Positions 33,901 through 45,778 of a stretch of DNA of 64,000 nt are shown here, in pieces. Source of the stretch: Ailanthus altissimus. Its lineage: Eukaryota; Streptophyta; Magnoliopsida; Sapindales; Simaroubaceae. The position numbers were made by a program, and so were the translations under genes. How positions within the stretch are numbered: position 1 is the first letter of the stretch; each line of letters begins with the position of its first letter. The notes beneath the pieces were generated by a model. The model saw nothing but the letters and a program-made list of their open reading frames with translations, was not told the DNA's origin and did no database searches. The stretch spans positions 13,454,001 to 13,518,000 of the forward strand of contig OX327702.1 in the NCBI GenBank assembly GCA_946807835.1, given 5' to 3'.

Positions 33901-34805
33901 GATTATTCAAACTTATATAACAAACATTTGGTCTAATACATGACATTGCATACATGAGACTTTCCATTGCTAATGTATAAGGAATACTTCTCATGCAATC
34001 TATCTCTTCAGTTGTCTTAGGAAACTAATAGTTGGATAGATCTATTCCATATCTACAGAAAAACAATCCCTTTTGGAATTATTCTTGGCAAACTTGATCA
34101 GAATTTTGTTAATGTACTTAGTTTGGGATAAGCCTAATATCTTTAACTTGAGATCCCTTAATACTTTAATCCCAAGGATGTTATTGACTTCTTCTAGATC
34201 ATTTATCAAAATAGTTAGATAACTATATTTTATCTAATGATAATGTTCCTACATCATTTACAATGAGTACTATATCATCTAAAATACAGGGCTAGAAAAC
34301 CACAAACATACAAGGTTCATCAGAATTTTGATCAAAACCAAATGATTTGATTGCCTGATTAAATCTGATGTTCTATGATCTAGATGCTTGTTTAAGCCCA
34401 TAGCTAGATTTTTGCAGTTTACAAATTATATGTTCTTGGCCTATAACTATAAAACCATCTGGTTGTATCATATAGATACCTTCTTCAAGATTGCTATTAA
34501 GAAAGGCAATCTTGACATCCATTTGCCAAATCTGATAGTCAAGATTTGCTGCCATGGATAAGAGAATTTTAATAGACTTAAGCATGGCTACCGGTAAAAA
34601 TGTCTCCTCATAATTGATACCTTCTTTCTAAGTGTACCTTTTAGTAATAAGCCTAGCTTTTAAGGTTTTCACCTTTCCATCTACCCCTATCTTTCTCTTA
34701 TAGATCCATTTACACCCCATGGGTTTTACACATTCAGGTTTCTCTATAAAGTTCCCAGACTTTATTGGAATACATAGAATCTATTTCTGATTTCATAGCT
34801 TTATG
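33901..34805 (-). pseudogene. Reverse transcriptase of copia A2
   Basis: The best segment is the minus-strand frame 34585-34373: AANLDYQIWQMDVKIAFLN, GIYMIQPDGF and CKLQKSSYGLKQASR, the classic copia reverse transcriptase core. Nearer 34270 the catalytic block reads ILDDIVLIVNDV, an LDD form where copia usually has YVDD. Toward 34690 lies CKWIYKRKIGVDGKV-like text. Several stops and frameshifts separate these blocks. Confidence 0.85.
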
Positions 34806-35360
34806 TCAATGGTTTGCATCTTTATTAACCATTACTTCATCATAACTAGTAGGATCTAGTTCATGCTCATTAGAGACTGCCTGAAATGACTCTCCAATTA
34901 ACATGTACCTAGTTGGTCGTCTAATAATCCTGCCACTATGATGAAGCACTAGTGGTTGTTGTTCTACAACTGGCTCTGGTTGGTTATTATGATCTGGATT
35001 AAAAATTAACTCATTGACTTTATTAAGCACAATATTAGAGTTCCTAGATAACTCATCAAGAATTAACTTACTCCTAGGCTTGAAGTCTTTTATATAGTCT
35101 TCTTCAAGAAAGATTGCATTAGTGCTAAGTAATACTTTCTTATCTTGAGAACTATAAAAAAGACTTCTTCTTGTTCTTTTAGGATAGCCAATAAATAGAC
35201 AAACTTCTGACTTAGATTTCAACTTATCTGTCTTCGCTTTTAGCACATGTGCTGGACAACACCATATCTGTATATGATGTAAACTTCTAACTTAGATTTC
35301 AACTTATCTGTCTTCGCTTTTAGCATATGTGCTGGACAACACCATATATGTATATGACGT
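34806..35360 (-). pseudogene. Integrase C-terminal region and linker of copia A2
   Basis: The minus-strand frame 35246-34806 encodes KSEVCLFIGYPKRTR, LLSTNAIFLEEDY and HHSGRIIRRPTRYM, the usual copia integrase tail and the bridge toward reverse transcriptase. It is interrupted by an 80-bp tandem duplication (35201-35280 and 35281-35360) which, not being a multiple of three, shifts the frame. Confidence 0.82.
35201..35360. repeat. 80-bp tandem duplication in the integrase region
   Basis: Positions 35201-35280 are repeated at 35281-35360 with about five differences. Both start AAACTTCT and contain GTGCTGGACAACACC. The duplication post-dates insertion or arose in this lineage. Confidence 0.9.
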
Positions 35361-36010
35361 AAACTTGGTTTTACATCCTATCCACATTTTTAGAGGTGTT
35401 TTAGGGACTGACTTAGATGGAACTAAGTTAAGAAGATACATGGCTGTTTCGAAGGCATAACCCCAGAACGAGATGGGTAAAGTTGAATAACTCATCATTG
35501 ACCTAACCATTTCAAGAAGAGTTCTATTTCTCCTTTCTGCTACACCATTTTGTTGGGTGACCCTGGTGCAGTCAACTGGGATAATATCTCATTATCTAAC
35601 AAATAGGTCATGAACTCCCTATAAAGGTATTCGTCACCTCGATCAGATCAAAGTGCCTTTATGTGTTTTCCTAATTGCCTTTCCACTTCTGCTTGAGACT
35701 CTTTGAATTTATCAAACGCTTCAGACTTGTGGCGCATTAGATACACATAATCAAATCTAGAATAATCATCAATGAAAGTGATAAAATATTTATAACCTTC
35801 TCTAACTTGTGTGCTCATAGGCCTACACACGTTAGAGTGCACTAATTCTAACACTTCAATAGCTCTATTACCTTTAGCATTAAAGAGTCTTCTGATTATT
35901 TTACCTTCTATATAGGATTCGCAGACTGGTAATGGTTCAATATCTAATAAACTCAAAGGTCCATCTTTGACCAGTCTTTGGATCCTATCTAGACTAATAT
36001 GACAAGGATG
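35361..36010 (-). pseudogene. Integrase core of copia A2
   Basis: Minus-strand frames 35956-35648 and 35510-35304 carry the integrase: CESYIEGKIIRR, then LELVHSNVCRPMS, FITFIDDYSRF and KSEAFDKFKE, later MVRSMMSYSTLPISFWGYA and LNLVPSKSVPKTP. In LVHSNVC the first catalytic Asp of the usual LVHSDVCGP is Asn. The zinc-binding part lies toward 36010. A frameshift and stops near 35511-35647 separate the halves. It would insert the cDNA into host DNA. Confidence 0.88.
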
Positions 36011-36016
36011 TAGATG

Positions 36017-36529
36017 CTATAAATACTTTTGATTAGTGGGAGTCACTTTAATCCTCTTATGGTGATTAGATTCATTATTCAATTCTGTGTCACACAGTGA
36101 GTTAATTTTAGGATATATGAAGTATAGATTATTGACTAGTGTACCAGAACATATAAACAACTTATTTCTTTTGATCACCACAGTTAAGTCAAATATAATA
36201 GAATAACCAAATTTATTCAAATAACTAACTGAAATCAAATTATGTTTGAGTTCCGGTACTAATAAGCAATCATCTAATACTAAAGTACTAAAATCATCAA
36301 AATAAAGTTGAATAACTCCCACTACCTTGGCTGTAATAGTTGCGCTATTTCCTAGCCTTAGACTAATCTCCCATTCACTGAGTTGTCTGGCTTCCTGGAA
36401 CCCCTGCAAAGAATTACAAATATGATTAGTGGCTCCAAAATCTACTATCCAGGAATAAGTAGAATCAACCACTAAACATGTCTCAATGAAAAGAATTTTG
36501 CTAAGTGAACTGGAAAATTTTTCTTCCAA
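36017..36529 (-). pseudogene. Protease of copia A2
   Basis: This is an open minus-strand frame of 170 codons. The active-site region is SWIVDFGATNHICNS, where copia proteases normally have D-S-G; Ser to Phe would abolish activity. The following LRLGNSATITAKVVGVIQL and LVLDDCLLVPELKHNLISVS are standard. The matching text in A1 (1-250) is truncated by the window start. The ATG at the frame start is not a true start, since the protease is part of a polyprotein. Confidence 0.88.
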
Positions 36530-37288
36530 TTCCCTTTAACACCACATTAGAAACATTTTCCTTTGGGTTTCTTATCCTTTTGAATTTTTACAAAAGTTGA
36601 GTTAGATGCTCTCCTGGGCTTATTCTTTTTCTTCTTACTACCATTTCCTTTAGAATTGGGACCAAACGAGAAAGATGGGCCTTTAGTCAAATGAACACTC
36701 AGTCTAAGTTTCATTATAGCCTCAGCAGCTCTAAGCTAATTCATTAGCTCAGTTAATGAAAAATTCAACTGATTCATTGACATATTTAACAAGAAAGTCT
36801 GAAATGAGGGTGCTAGGGTTTTTAGGACCATCTCGATCTTAGATTGGCCAATGTATTCCCTACTCAAATCCTCAACTTGCTAGAATAGTGCTATCATTTT
36901 TAACATGTGATGTTGCACAAGAGTTCCTTCGGCTTGCTTGGTATTTATGATCTTTTTCATAGCAGCCTGCCTTAGAGTCCTGTTTTTATCAACAAACATA
37001 TCTGAAAGGCCGAAGACCATATCAACAGTCATTTTTATAGTCTCATGCTACTTTGCTAGAGCACTAGACAAAGAAGCTAATATATAACATCTAGCCATTT
37101 CATCAGACTGTTGCCATTTTTTATAAGCATCTATTTTAGCTTGAGATGCCTTTTCATTAGGTTCATGAGGGCATTTTTCAGTTAAGATATATTTGTGCTT
37201 TTCAGCTGTTCCTCTTCCAATCCACATAATTATTTTCGGTTAACTTATTTTGGTTAAGGATGAATGCTAATGGGCTAAATGAAAATAT
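36530..37288 (-). pseudogene. Gag of copia A2
   Basis: On the minus strand, from 37288, the text SFSPLAFILNQNKLTENNYVDWKRN is typical copia gag. The expected start codon is ATA rather than the ATG kept in A1. A short deletion follows WKRN relative to A1. The zinc knuckle near 36545-36600 is degenerate (KGKCF, stop, CG, NWKKNFP). Several frameshifts occur. Confidence 0.83.
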
Positions 37289-39250
37289 GATTCTGAAAAA
37301 TAAATTCATACATGAGCATACATTATCTGAAAGCATGTGTTACTTTTGCATGAATACATGAAATACATTTATGTAGAACTCTTTAACTACATTATACATC
37401 GGTAATCTAATTTTAATTCAGAATACGCCTTCGTAGGGTGGTTGTATCCCTCATAAATCAAACTAGTACCATACTAATTTATTATTATTATCTAGATATC
37501 TCATATTAAATAATAATAAATTACCGATTCTTTGGCCCTTAGATTTAATTGACAAGAACTCCGTAGGGAGGATATTAATAAACCTAAGTTGAGTGTACAA
37601 CCATTATTTCAATCTTTTATATTTTTCAATTAAAAAAGCCACCGTAGGGTAATCAGTTTCGTATGAGTCATATATTGGGTCTTATCCTTTAGAGAAGTCC
37701 TATCTAGTAACCAGTTCTAATTAACACCCTCTGTAGGGAGCTCACAAGATTTGGGGCAAGGTATTAATCTACTTTACTATAAGACTAATAATGGAGGCTA
37801 TGGGTTTTATGCTTAAAGCCCTCTCTCACTCAATATTTTAATTCTTAAAGTTTTTAATTAATTTATAAAATAACGTTCTACTCATTAATATCTAATTTTA
37901 TTTTCATAAAATAATTAATAAGGCCACGTTAAATAATAAATTAATATAATATTAAAATTATGATAATAATCCTATCTAATGTGAATGTGGCACCCTTAAA
38001 CTATATGACATATTATGCATCCAATCAATTAGCTAGATAAATAAATAACCCATAATTCATAACTTTTTCTTGGAAGAAAAATATTAAAAATTAAGCTTAA
38101 ATTCTTCAAAATCTTCCTTGAAGTCAACTTGGGCTCTTCCATAATGTTACCTTCTCTTACTTGTCTTCTTTTATGGACTTGAATTTTGGGCCTCTTAATT
38201 TTCTTCGGTCCATTTATTTTAAAAATAAATTGGACTTATTTTAGGCTTTAAAATTTCTTTAGGCCTTCAAAAAAATTTAAATAAAAAATATTTTTAGACC
38301 CAATAATCTTAATAAAATAGCCCAAATAAAATTTTATAAAATTGAACCAAGATTAAAAAAAACATTGAATCAACTTTAAATTTTGCAAATACCCAAAATA
38401 AATTTGGGTTAAATTTAGGACCTATTTGTAAATTTTTAAGGCTATCTGGTCAAACTTTAATTACCCAAAATCAGAGGGGGCTGAGGAGAATAATCAATTC
38501 TATTAGGGCTTATTTGCATATTTGATAAACTTTTAAGGGTCTATTTGTATAATATACAAATAAACTTGACCAAATTAGAATTAACTAAAATAAAGAGGGG
38601 CCTAAGTGATAAATACCCTAAAACCCTAATTCCACAATTTTTTTCCCCCGCCGCTCCTTTCTTTCCCAACCTTTTCTCCTTTTCTACCCAATCTCCGGCA
38701 GCTATAAAAAAAAACCCGCCAATGACACGAAAGGCACGGTGAAGATAACCCAGCAGCCTCCGACTTCAGAATACACCGACTACCATGAAAACCCGCATAG
38801 AGCCCACGCCGCTGAATGCTGGCACCAACAACGAGCCAATCGATGATCTGGTAAGCCCATCAGCACGAAACAATTGCCTTGCTTGCACCGCTATCGTCAG
38901 CTTTAACGTACTGGTGGCCAACCACCACAACGTCGCTGCCACAAACGAGTGGCAAATGCGCGGCTCTTCAATTTCTTTTGTTCGTTTTCTTCCTTTTTTT
39001 TTTATTATTACAAAAAATATTTTAAAACAATAATCTAACCAAGAGGGAAAATTGTGATATTATTTCATCACTCTCTCTTGTTACAATTCCCAAGACAAAT
39101 ACAAATAAATATATAACCATGAATTATTGGGCGTAACCATTCATCAAATAATTAATAAAAATAACAATATAGATTAGTATGCAATTGGTACCATAATAAA
39201 CAATTACTACTATATACAAAATAAACTATACATGTAATATGAAATAAGGC
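37289..39250 (-). mobile_element. Untranslated leader of copia A2
   Basis: It aligns with 1126-3178 of A1. It contains a GC-rich island (about 38620-38990) with frames 38545-38742 and 38785-39033 on the plus strand, neither recognisable. The A1 island in the same place is quite different in sequence. Confidence 0.7.
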
Positions 39251-39251
39251 G

Positions 39252-39263
39252 GCTCTGATACCA
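39252..39263 (-). promoter_or_regulatory. Primer-binding site of copia A2
   Basis: The minus strand reads TGGTATCAGAGC, a perfect match for initiator-Met tRNA priming, two bases from the 5' LTR. Confidence 0.95.
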
Positions 39264-39265
39264 AT

Positions 39266-40688
39266 TGTTGGTATGGTAAATAAAAATTTTTCGTTTATAA
39301 AAATAAATGCAATGGAAGTTAGATCGTCTAGTTCATAATTACATGTATAGGGATAGAAGATTACCTCAATTCTTCGCTATGAAAAATCTTGAATTGACTG
39401 GCTATAATCTTCTCTATTATCCTCAATCTTCAAACTCAACATGTGTGGGTGCGTGAATCTTTCTTAATCTCTAAAACCACTAATACCCAAATCTGAAAGA
39501 ATGGTATTAATTAATTTTTTTTCCTAGTAAGAATACGTAAAAGAATTTTTCTCCGTATGGTTGTGGTATCTTTTTCTTATTACATACCTCCTATATTTAT
39601 AGGGATCTCCATTGGGTATTTAAAATTTGATTAGGATTAGAAAATTAGAGTTTGATTAGGATTTGAGCTAGTAGAGGGACTGTAAGACCCATGGGCTTCC
39701 TAACTCTAACTTAAAAGGCCTAGTCTTTATTATCTCATAATACACCAATTCTTCTAAGTTAACCCCAAGCTATTCCATTAAAAGCCAAGGGTTGTACTCT
39801 AGTAATCCATGTTATAAAATAAAAGTCCATTTAATTAAAACTATTTTTAATTAAATTAGGCTTGGTCTTTAGACCAACAATAACTACTTACTTGACCCTC
39901 TAATTAATGTCCATAATTAAAGTTAGGCCATGAAAAAATGTCTTGTCCCTGTAATTACTTATTTACCCCATAAGTCACTAAATGCTCTAATAATCACTTT
40001 TAATATATCTATATTTGTAAATAAATTTATAAAGAAATATTATTATTCAATAAATAATTTATTGAATAAACTGTGGCTACAGATTCTAATGATCAAGTAC
40101 TGCAAACAGCTTAGGTGAACATTAATTATTAGATTCCATCTTGCAAATACATGTTCCTACGACCTATGAAATTATATCTCCAAGCTATCGAGGGTTTTGA
40201 CCGTTTATATAGATCTTACTCCATGATAACTCAAAAGATTCAACACATGAATATAAGTTCACTACTTGCTCAGGATTAAGATCAATCAAGCTTATTAAAT
40301 CTTTTATAAATTAATATCCACGACATTTAGTTAACCAGATCGAAATTCACAGTAGTCTTGTTCAATGTATCATATACACTAGTTTTTTTACTCCAAATCT
40401 TACTTCGATGATTAAGATAAATCATCCACTATAAGAAGCAAAAAAACTACAACATTACATAATAAAATGCCCTTTTTTATTAATGGTTGTGAACTAGATT
40501 TAATTTATAAAGAACCTGTGATCTATACCCTCTGTATTAGCATCATATGCCTAATACATAGATCACATACTTTATAAATATGGGCTCATCAATGTATGCT
40601 CAATTATATATATGAATAAACTTTTATAAATCAAATAAAATATTATTTCACATGCTTTAAGGGCATAAATAACATTATATGTCTAACA
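39266..40688 (-). mobile_element. 5' LTR of copia A2
   Basis: On the plus strand it starts TGTTGGTATGG and ends TATGTCTAACA. It is followed by target duplication gttgg at 40689-40693. Confidence 0.92.
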
Positions 40689-40693
40689 GTTGG

Positions 40694-40953
40694 CACTGGT
40701 AATAGTGTGGCGACAATGGTCTAATACATTGAAGAGAGAAAAACAAAGCTTGGCTTTGTTAGAATGTTAAAAAAACTTAAACTCTAATACTATATTAGCT
40801 AAATTGATTCATATTAAGTAAATTATAAGTAAATTTTCAATATCATGTTAGATAAATTGAAAATTTCATACTTACACTTTGAATAATAATTATACAAGAT
40901 TACTTTTAAATAGGCACTAAATCCTTCACGAAAAGAATAATAATATATGAAAC
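40694..40953. repeat. E repeat copy 2, left part
   Basis: AAACTTAAACTCTAATAC and the AT-rich text after it resemble 30730 onward. The solo LTR B3 then interrupts it at 40954, and it resumes at 43059 (ACTACAACTAAAAAATGATA, CTAATTCGAGAATAATTA). Confidence 0.4.
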
Positions 40954-41449
40954 TGTAGGGGATCTATTGTGTTCAGGTGTAAGCATATGGTAGTGTGTTA
41001 ATTCAAAAATACGCATCTAATACATATTTAAACACAGAGGAATATAAAATATACAATTAACACACTAATAATATATATTAATCAAATTAACATATAAATG
41101 ATTAAATTAAGAAATTACCAATACGTGTAACATTTTACACGTATACTTTCAGAGTCCGCCTAAAATTGTACTAGTTGTCAGTTCTAGTTATCAATTTGGT
41201 GGGTTTGATAATCCAGAACACCAGTTCCTTGATCCAACGTAGGATTAACCCTCAATCCAAATAGTTGGTACTTAATCTATTGCTCTTGTTTCTCACGTTG
41301 ATGAAGTAGAGAATTAGAAGCAACAATTGCTTCTCAAAACAAAGAGCATGAAACGGAAATGATAAAAGAAAATAACACTTTATTTCCTTTCTCTTTCTTT
41401 TCGTTTCAATTGAATTCCTAATTCAATTCCTTCTAATTCCGTTTCAATT

Positions 41450-41492
<43 letters not shown>

Positions 41493-43058
41493 CTCATAAC
41501 ATTAAAATAATATTATCAAAATATAATATAATTAAAACAAGCTTTGTTGGCAAAAAATAATAATATAAAACTATAATAATAATATTATATATATAATGCA
41601 TGACAACATTATATATTATATTATTATAAATAAAATATTATATAATAATATACAATATTAGAGATATTTGATTATTTAACATTTAAATAATCAAAGTATG
41701 AAATGACCATTTTACCCCTCACAAATAGTTACTAAGTATACCCTTTAACGGGTCCTACTAAACCCCACACTTGGGTGAATTTAACCGAGGGTCCACAATG
41801 CATCACGTGTCACTTTACAATTAGTGAATAATAATTATTAACTAATTATTATATTTAACGCTTAAATACACACATGCACGCATTTCTGTGGTTACGTTGG
41901 ATATTACTGGATTAAACAATATAATCCAGTACTCTGCCCCAGTGCACAACGAGTACACTCTATATCATGGGACTCTCTAGGCGCACGCCCGATTCGTCAA
42001 ATGAAACTATTTCATTAGTCCGTGAACTATACCCCACGCACACGTCACGAATATTACAAATCGACGCGTTGAACCATACAAGTTGAGGTTACAACGCACA
42101 CGTATAGTCCTTCCATCATATATATCTTGGATGTGCGGGGACATAGATTCACACTGTCAAATCCCTATATGCTCATCCATAAACTTATCTCCAGAATGGT
42201 ATCTCAATTAAATAATATAAGTAAAACTCTTTGCCATATTGTTTAACCCATGGAAACACTTTTTCGGGTTAACTGCTTACGGCCATAAGACTTTTCTGAG
42301 ATACCATCTTGGAGCATCTAGATATATCACTCCCTATGAGAGCTGATGGATCCCATATCTACACGCACCGGACTCTATGAGCATCGGACCATACCCAACG
42401 ACACCCAGTGGTCAAATCATGAAAGGTCTCTGACATGCGTGGAACCAAAGCATAGTGGATCACTTACAAGCCCACTGTGATGCTCAGGTCAGAGGACCAC
42501 GTATACTACTTAACTCGAGAGGACATTCCATTGATGGCAACATAGGATGTCTATTAGGGTCTTCATGAGTCTGTTCAGTACTCAGTCCTAACTGAATACC
42601 TGTATGCCTATACAATCTCCAAGATCCTGGTCAACTAAGAACAACCAGCTGTACCCAATAGATATAGATATACACTAATCTATATAAATTAATAGGATCT
42701 ACTAACAGACCTGCGTTAGTAGAAATAGGTCAAGAACTATATATTTGAGAACATGCTTGCATAATGACATATCCTAGCAACCTATTGCAACTCTTGCAAC
42801 TATATTATTATTAGCATATTATGAGGTCTTTGTCCCGTTACAGACAATGCTCAAACTCTTGGAATATTTGCTAACTCTTAGCACTGGTCTAAACTCCTTT
42901 AGACCATATCCGAACTCCTTCACATAAAACAAAGTCTGTAGCGTAACAAGCATTAAACCATATAATTAAAAGATAATTAGCGATATAACAAAATATACTC
43001 TATATAGATATCAAATATTCATACAAAACTGGGATGGCACGTAGGCACAACCCTAACA
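40954..43058 (-). mobile_element. Solo B-family LTR (B3)
   Basis: On the plus strand it starts TGTAGGGGATC and ends CAACCCTAACA, so in sense it is TGTTAGGG ... CCCTACA, about 2.1 kb. A perfect target duplication gaaac lies at 40949-40953 and 43059-43063. It defines the full length of B LTRs here. It carries the GTGCACTGGGGCA block and the hairpin at 41905-41931. Confidence 0.9.
41449..41492. repeat. Compound CA/TA microsatellite in B3
   Basis: About 14 CA units are followed by about 10 TA units. Other B LTRs lack it at this length. Confidence 0.9.
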
Positions 43059-44162
43059 GAAACTACAACTAAAAAATGATAATTGACATAATCCTAATTC
43101 GAGAATAATTAGTACTAACATTAATACGAATAATGACTGCCATCACTTTCTTTTATTGGGACTTGAAGTTGTTAAGTCCTCCTCACTTCTTTTATCATTA
43201 TTTTTTTTATAAAACTCTTAAAATAAAATACATTGGATATTACGTTTCATTAATTCACTCATTTTCATACAATTCATGAAATTTGAAGGTGAACCTAAAA
43301 TTGAAATAATAGAACACTAAAATGTCGACATAAAATTATGGGCCAAAAGTTATATTATGAGAGACAATAATATTGAAGTTGAAATATTACATACATCAAA
43401 ATGACTTTGTAGGGTGTCATTTAGCTCCACCGTTACATCAAACAATGATAAGAGTTACATGCTAAAATAATGACAACAGCAGACTAACTTCATCTTACTC
43501 TTTGTAGATCTTCTTTGTTGCAATTGTGGTTGTAACAAGAGATGGAGATAATAAGACATATGAAGTAGAAAAAGCAAAGAAAATAGGATGAAAATAAAGA
43601 GAGAAATGCGTTTAAAAAGGCATTTATTAAAGGATTAATAGGGAGACATATTGCTGAAGAAATGCTTAAATATTTCAAGCAAATCAGAGACGCAAAAATT
43701 AAAGGATTAACCCGTCTCTACTTGTGGTTCAATCAAAGATAAAGTTGTAATTAACATAAATAGAGTAACTAGGATTTGATAAGATAGAAAAGGAAAAAGA
43801 AAGTGGAAAGGCACCATTTAGAAGAATAAATTCCATTCACTCTTTATTGAAGTTTGATTCGATGATGGCTACTGGCTAAATCATCTTATTTAAAATTAGG
43901 TTGAAACATTTCCAAGATAGTTTTTTGATAATTTGTGAAAAAACTTTAATAGAAATTTATAATAATATGTAAAAATATAATTAGAAGTTCTTCGTGAATT
44001 TTGAAAAGCAATGGTCTAATGGAGTCTCAGTTTCTTCTTAATTAAAGTTTAAATGAATTGATTGTTGAACCTATATTTTAGGCGATCTTAGATTAACGAG
44101 TTAGATCATATTTTGGTAGGAATGGTTTTTAAGCTTGCTATATCTTTAACCAAGATGATTAT
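43059..44162. other. E repeat remainder and unassigned AT-rich DNA
   Basis: The first 100 bases continue the E repeat. The rest shows no frame with a recognisable product; the 62-codon minus frame at 43490-43678 is hydrophobic low-complexity text and is not called. Confidence 0.35.
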
Positions 44163-44738
44163 TGATACGATTTACGCAAAGAAATTGATAAAGTTATGGA
44201 TCAAGAAGGACTTCAAGACCGTTTAGAGACAGATTTGTATAAAACTGTGACTCGTTGCTTATATTGAAGCAAGAATCTTGGTATAATGAAGACGTCACAA
44301 TCAATTATGGAATGATTGATTGATAAGTCAAAGGAGAAAGCCACACAAAATTATTCCGATAAGTTTAAAGAATTCTGAAAGAACCAAAGATAATTTTCTT
44401 AATTAAATTGTCGAAAATGCTTTGCGCTCATCCCTCGTGTATTTATATTAAACATTTGACATGCCATCATTTATTACAATATTTCATGACAACTTAGAAA
44501 CTATTAACTACCAACCACTACCAATGATACTTTATTTTAAACTAGCTTTCAAACTTTACAACTACAACAATAAATGCACTACAGACTTTAACTAACTACC
44601 AGCTACTACCAACAACTAAGGTTTTATTTCAAACATTACAACTACTATAAAACAATTTTATTGTAGGCTCCTAAAGCTTCTAACCACTTGAGTTGCTCAC
44701 ATAGACTGCTGTGTTGCTATTCCTATCATTCTCCAACA
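44163..44738 (-). mobile_element. 3' LTR of gypsy G
   Basis: On the plus strand it starts TGATACGATTTACG and ends CATTCTCCAACA. It is homologous to 51677-52220, with substantial divergence and indels. Confidence 0.75.
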
Positions 44739-44856
44739 CTTGATGAGTCAAAATTGGGTAATCACCAATTTAGAAAACTCCACTCAATCCACCCACTTTG
44801 TGATATGAGGAATTTCTTTTAGATTATTTCAAAGCTAGAAGCATGGAAATCCAAAC

Positions 44857-45778
44857 TTATGGAATAAGTGAAACATCTTCCTTGGGCCTCCATGAATTCA
44901 CGTCATCCCAAATGTTTTGAATCAATCCAATGAGAGTTTCCTTGAATTTTTTAGCTCGAGCCTCTATAACCGAACCAACTAGAACTTGAATAGAATCTGT
45001 ATTCCATTTGTTAGTTGTGCCCTCATCATTCCTCTCCTCTTGAAAAGGATTTTCTCTCAAATTATTACCTACATCAAAATGACTTAAATCTATAACATCA
45101 AAAGTGGCACTAATATTGTATTCACCTGGCAAATCTAACTTATATGCATTGTCATTTATATGCTCAAGGATTTAAAAAGGTTCATCTCTTCTTAGAAGTA
45201 ACTTAGATCACCTTTGTGCTAGAAATCTTTCTTTTTGCATGTGCAACCAAACTCAATCTTCGGGTTTAAAAATCAGTTATTGATGCCCTTTATTAACTTA
45301 TTTTGCGTACTGCTCCATCCTCCTCCCAATGTTGAGTCTTGCTTTCTCATGTATCTACTTAACAAATTCAGTCTTTTTCTTTTCATCTAAGTTAGAACAT
45401 TCAGACAAAGGTAATGGTATTAAATCCAATGGAGTTAAAGGATTAAATAAACAATTTCAAATGGTGAAAACTTCGTAGTAGAATAAATAGTACAATTATA
45501 AACAAACTCAACATGTGGTAAACATTCATCTCTAGTTTTGATGTTCTTTTTTAATTATAGACCTCAACAAAGTAGACCTTATTTACTACTTCAGTTTGGC
45601 CATCAGTTTGTGGGTGACAGGTAGTAGAAAATAACAACTTAGTTCCTAACATACACTATAAAGTCTTCCAAAAGTAACTCAAGAACTTAGCATCTCTATC
45701 TGAAACTATTGTTCTAGGCATACCATGTAATCTTACAATTTCTTTAAAGAACAAATCAGCAACATGTGAAGCATCATC
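44857..45778 (-). pseudogene. Integrase C-terminal half of gypsy G
   Basis: On the minus strand, from the solo-LTR junction leftward, the text reads [42 protein letters not shown], then [19 protein letters not shown] and LPGEYNISATFDVIDLSHFD. The second Asp and the Glu of the catalytic triad are recognisable. The last 91 codons (45132-44857) are an open frame; upstream there are several stops and frameshifts. The gene is continuous with 48551-49020 once the solo LTR is set aside. Confidence 0.83.

Larger units (their letters stand above)
31873..40688 (-). mobile_element. Copia A2, structurally complete Ty1/copia element
   Basis: Two LTRs of about 1.42 kb flank a minus-strand gag-protease-integrase-reverse transcriptase-RNase H internal region. 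A perfect target duplication gttgg lies at 31868-31872 and 40689-40693. The primer-binding site, polypurine tract and domain order (integrase before reverse transcriptase) make it Ty1/copia. All coding regions carry stops, frameshifts and changed catalytic residues, so it is an old insertion. It belongs to the same family as A1 (1-4562). Confidence 0.93.

Noticed and set aside
38545..39033. Host gene in the GC-rich island of copia A2
   Set aside because: The frames are short, carry no domain and sit inside the element leader; kept only as a finding about the island.
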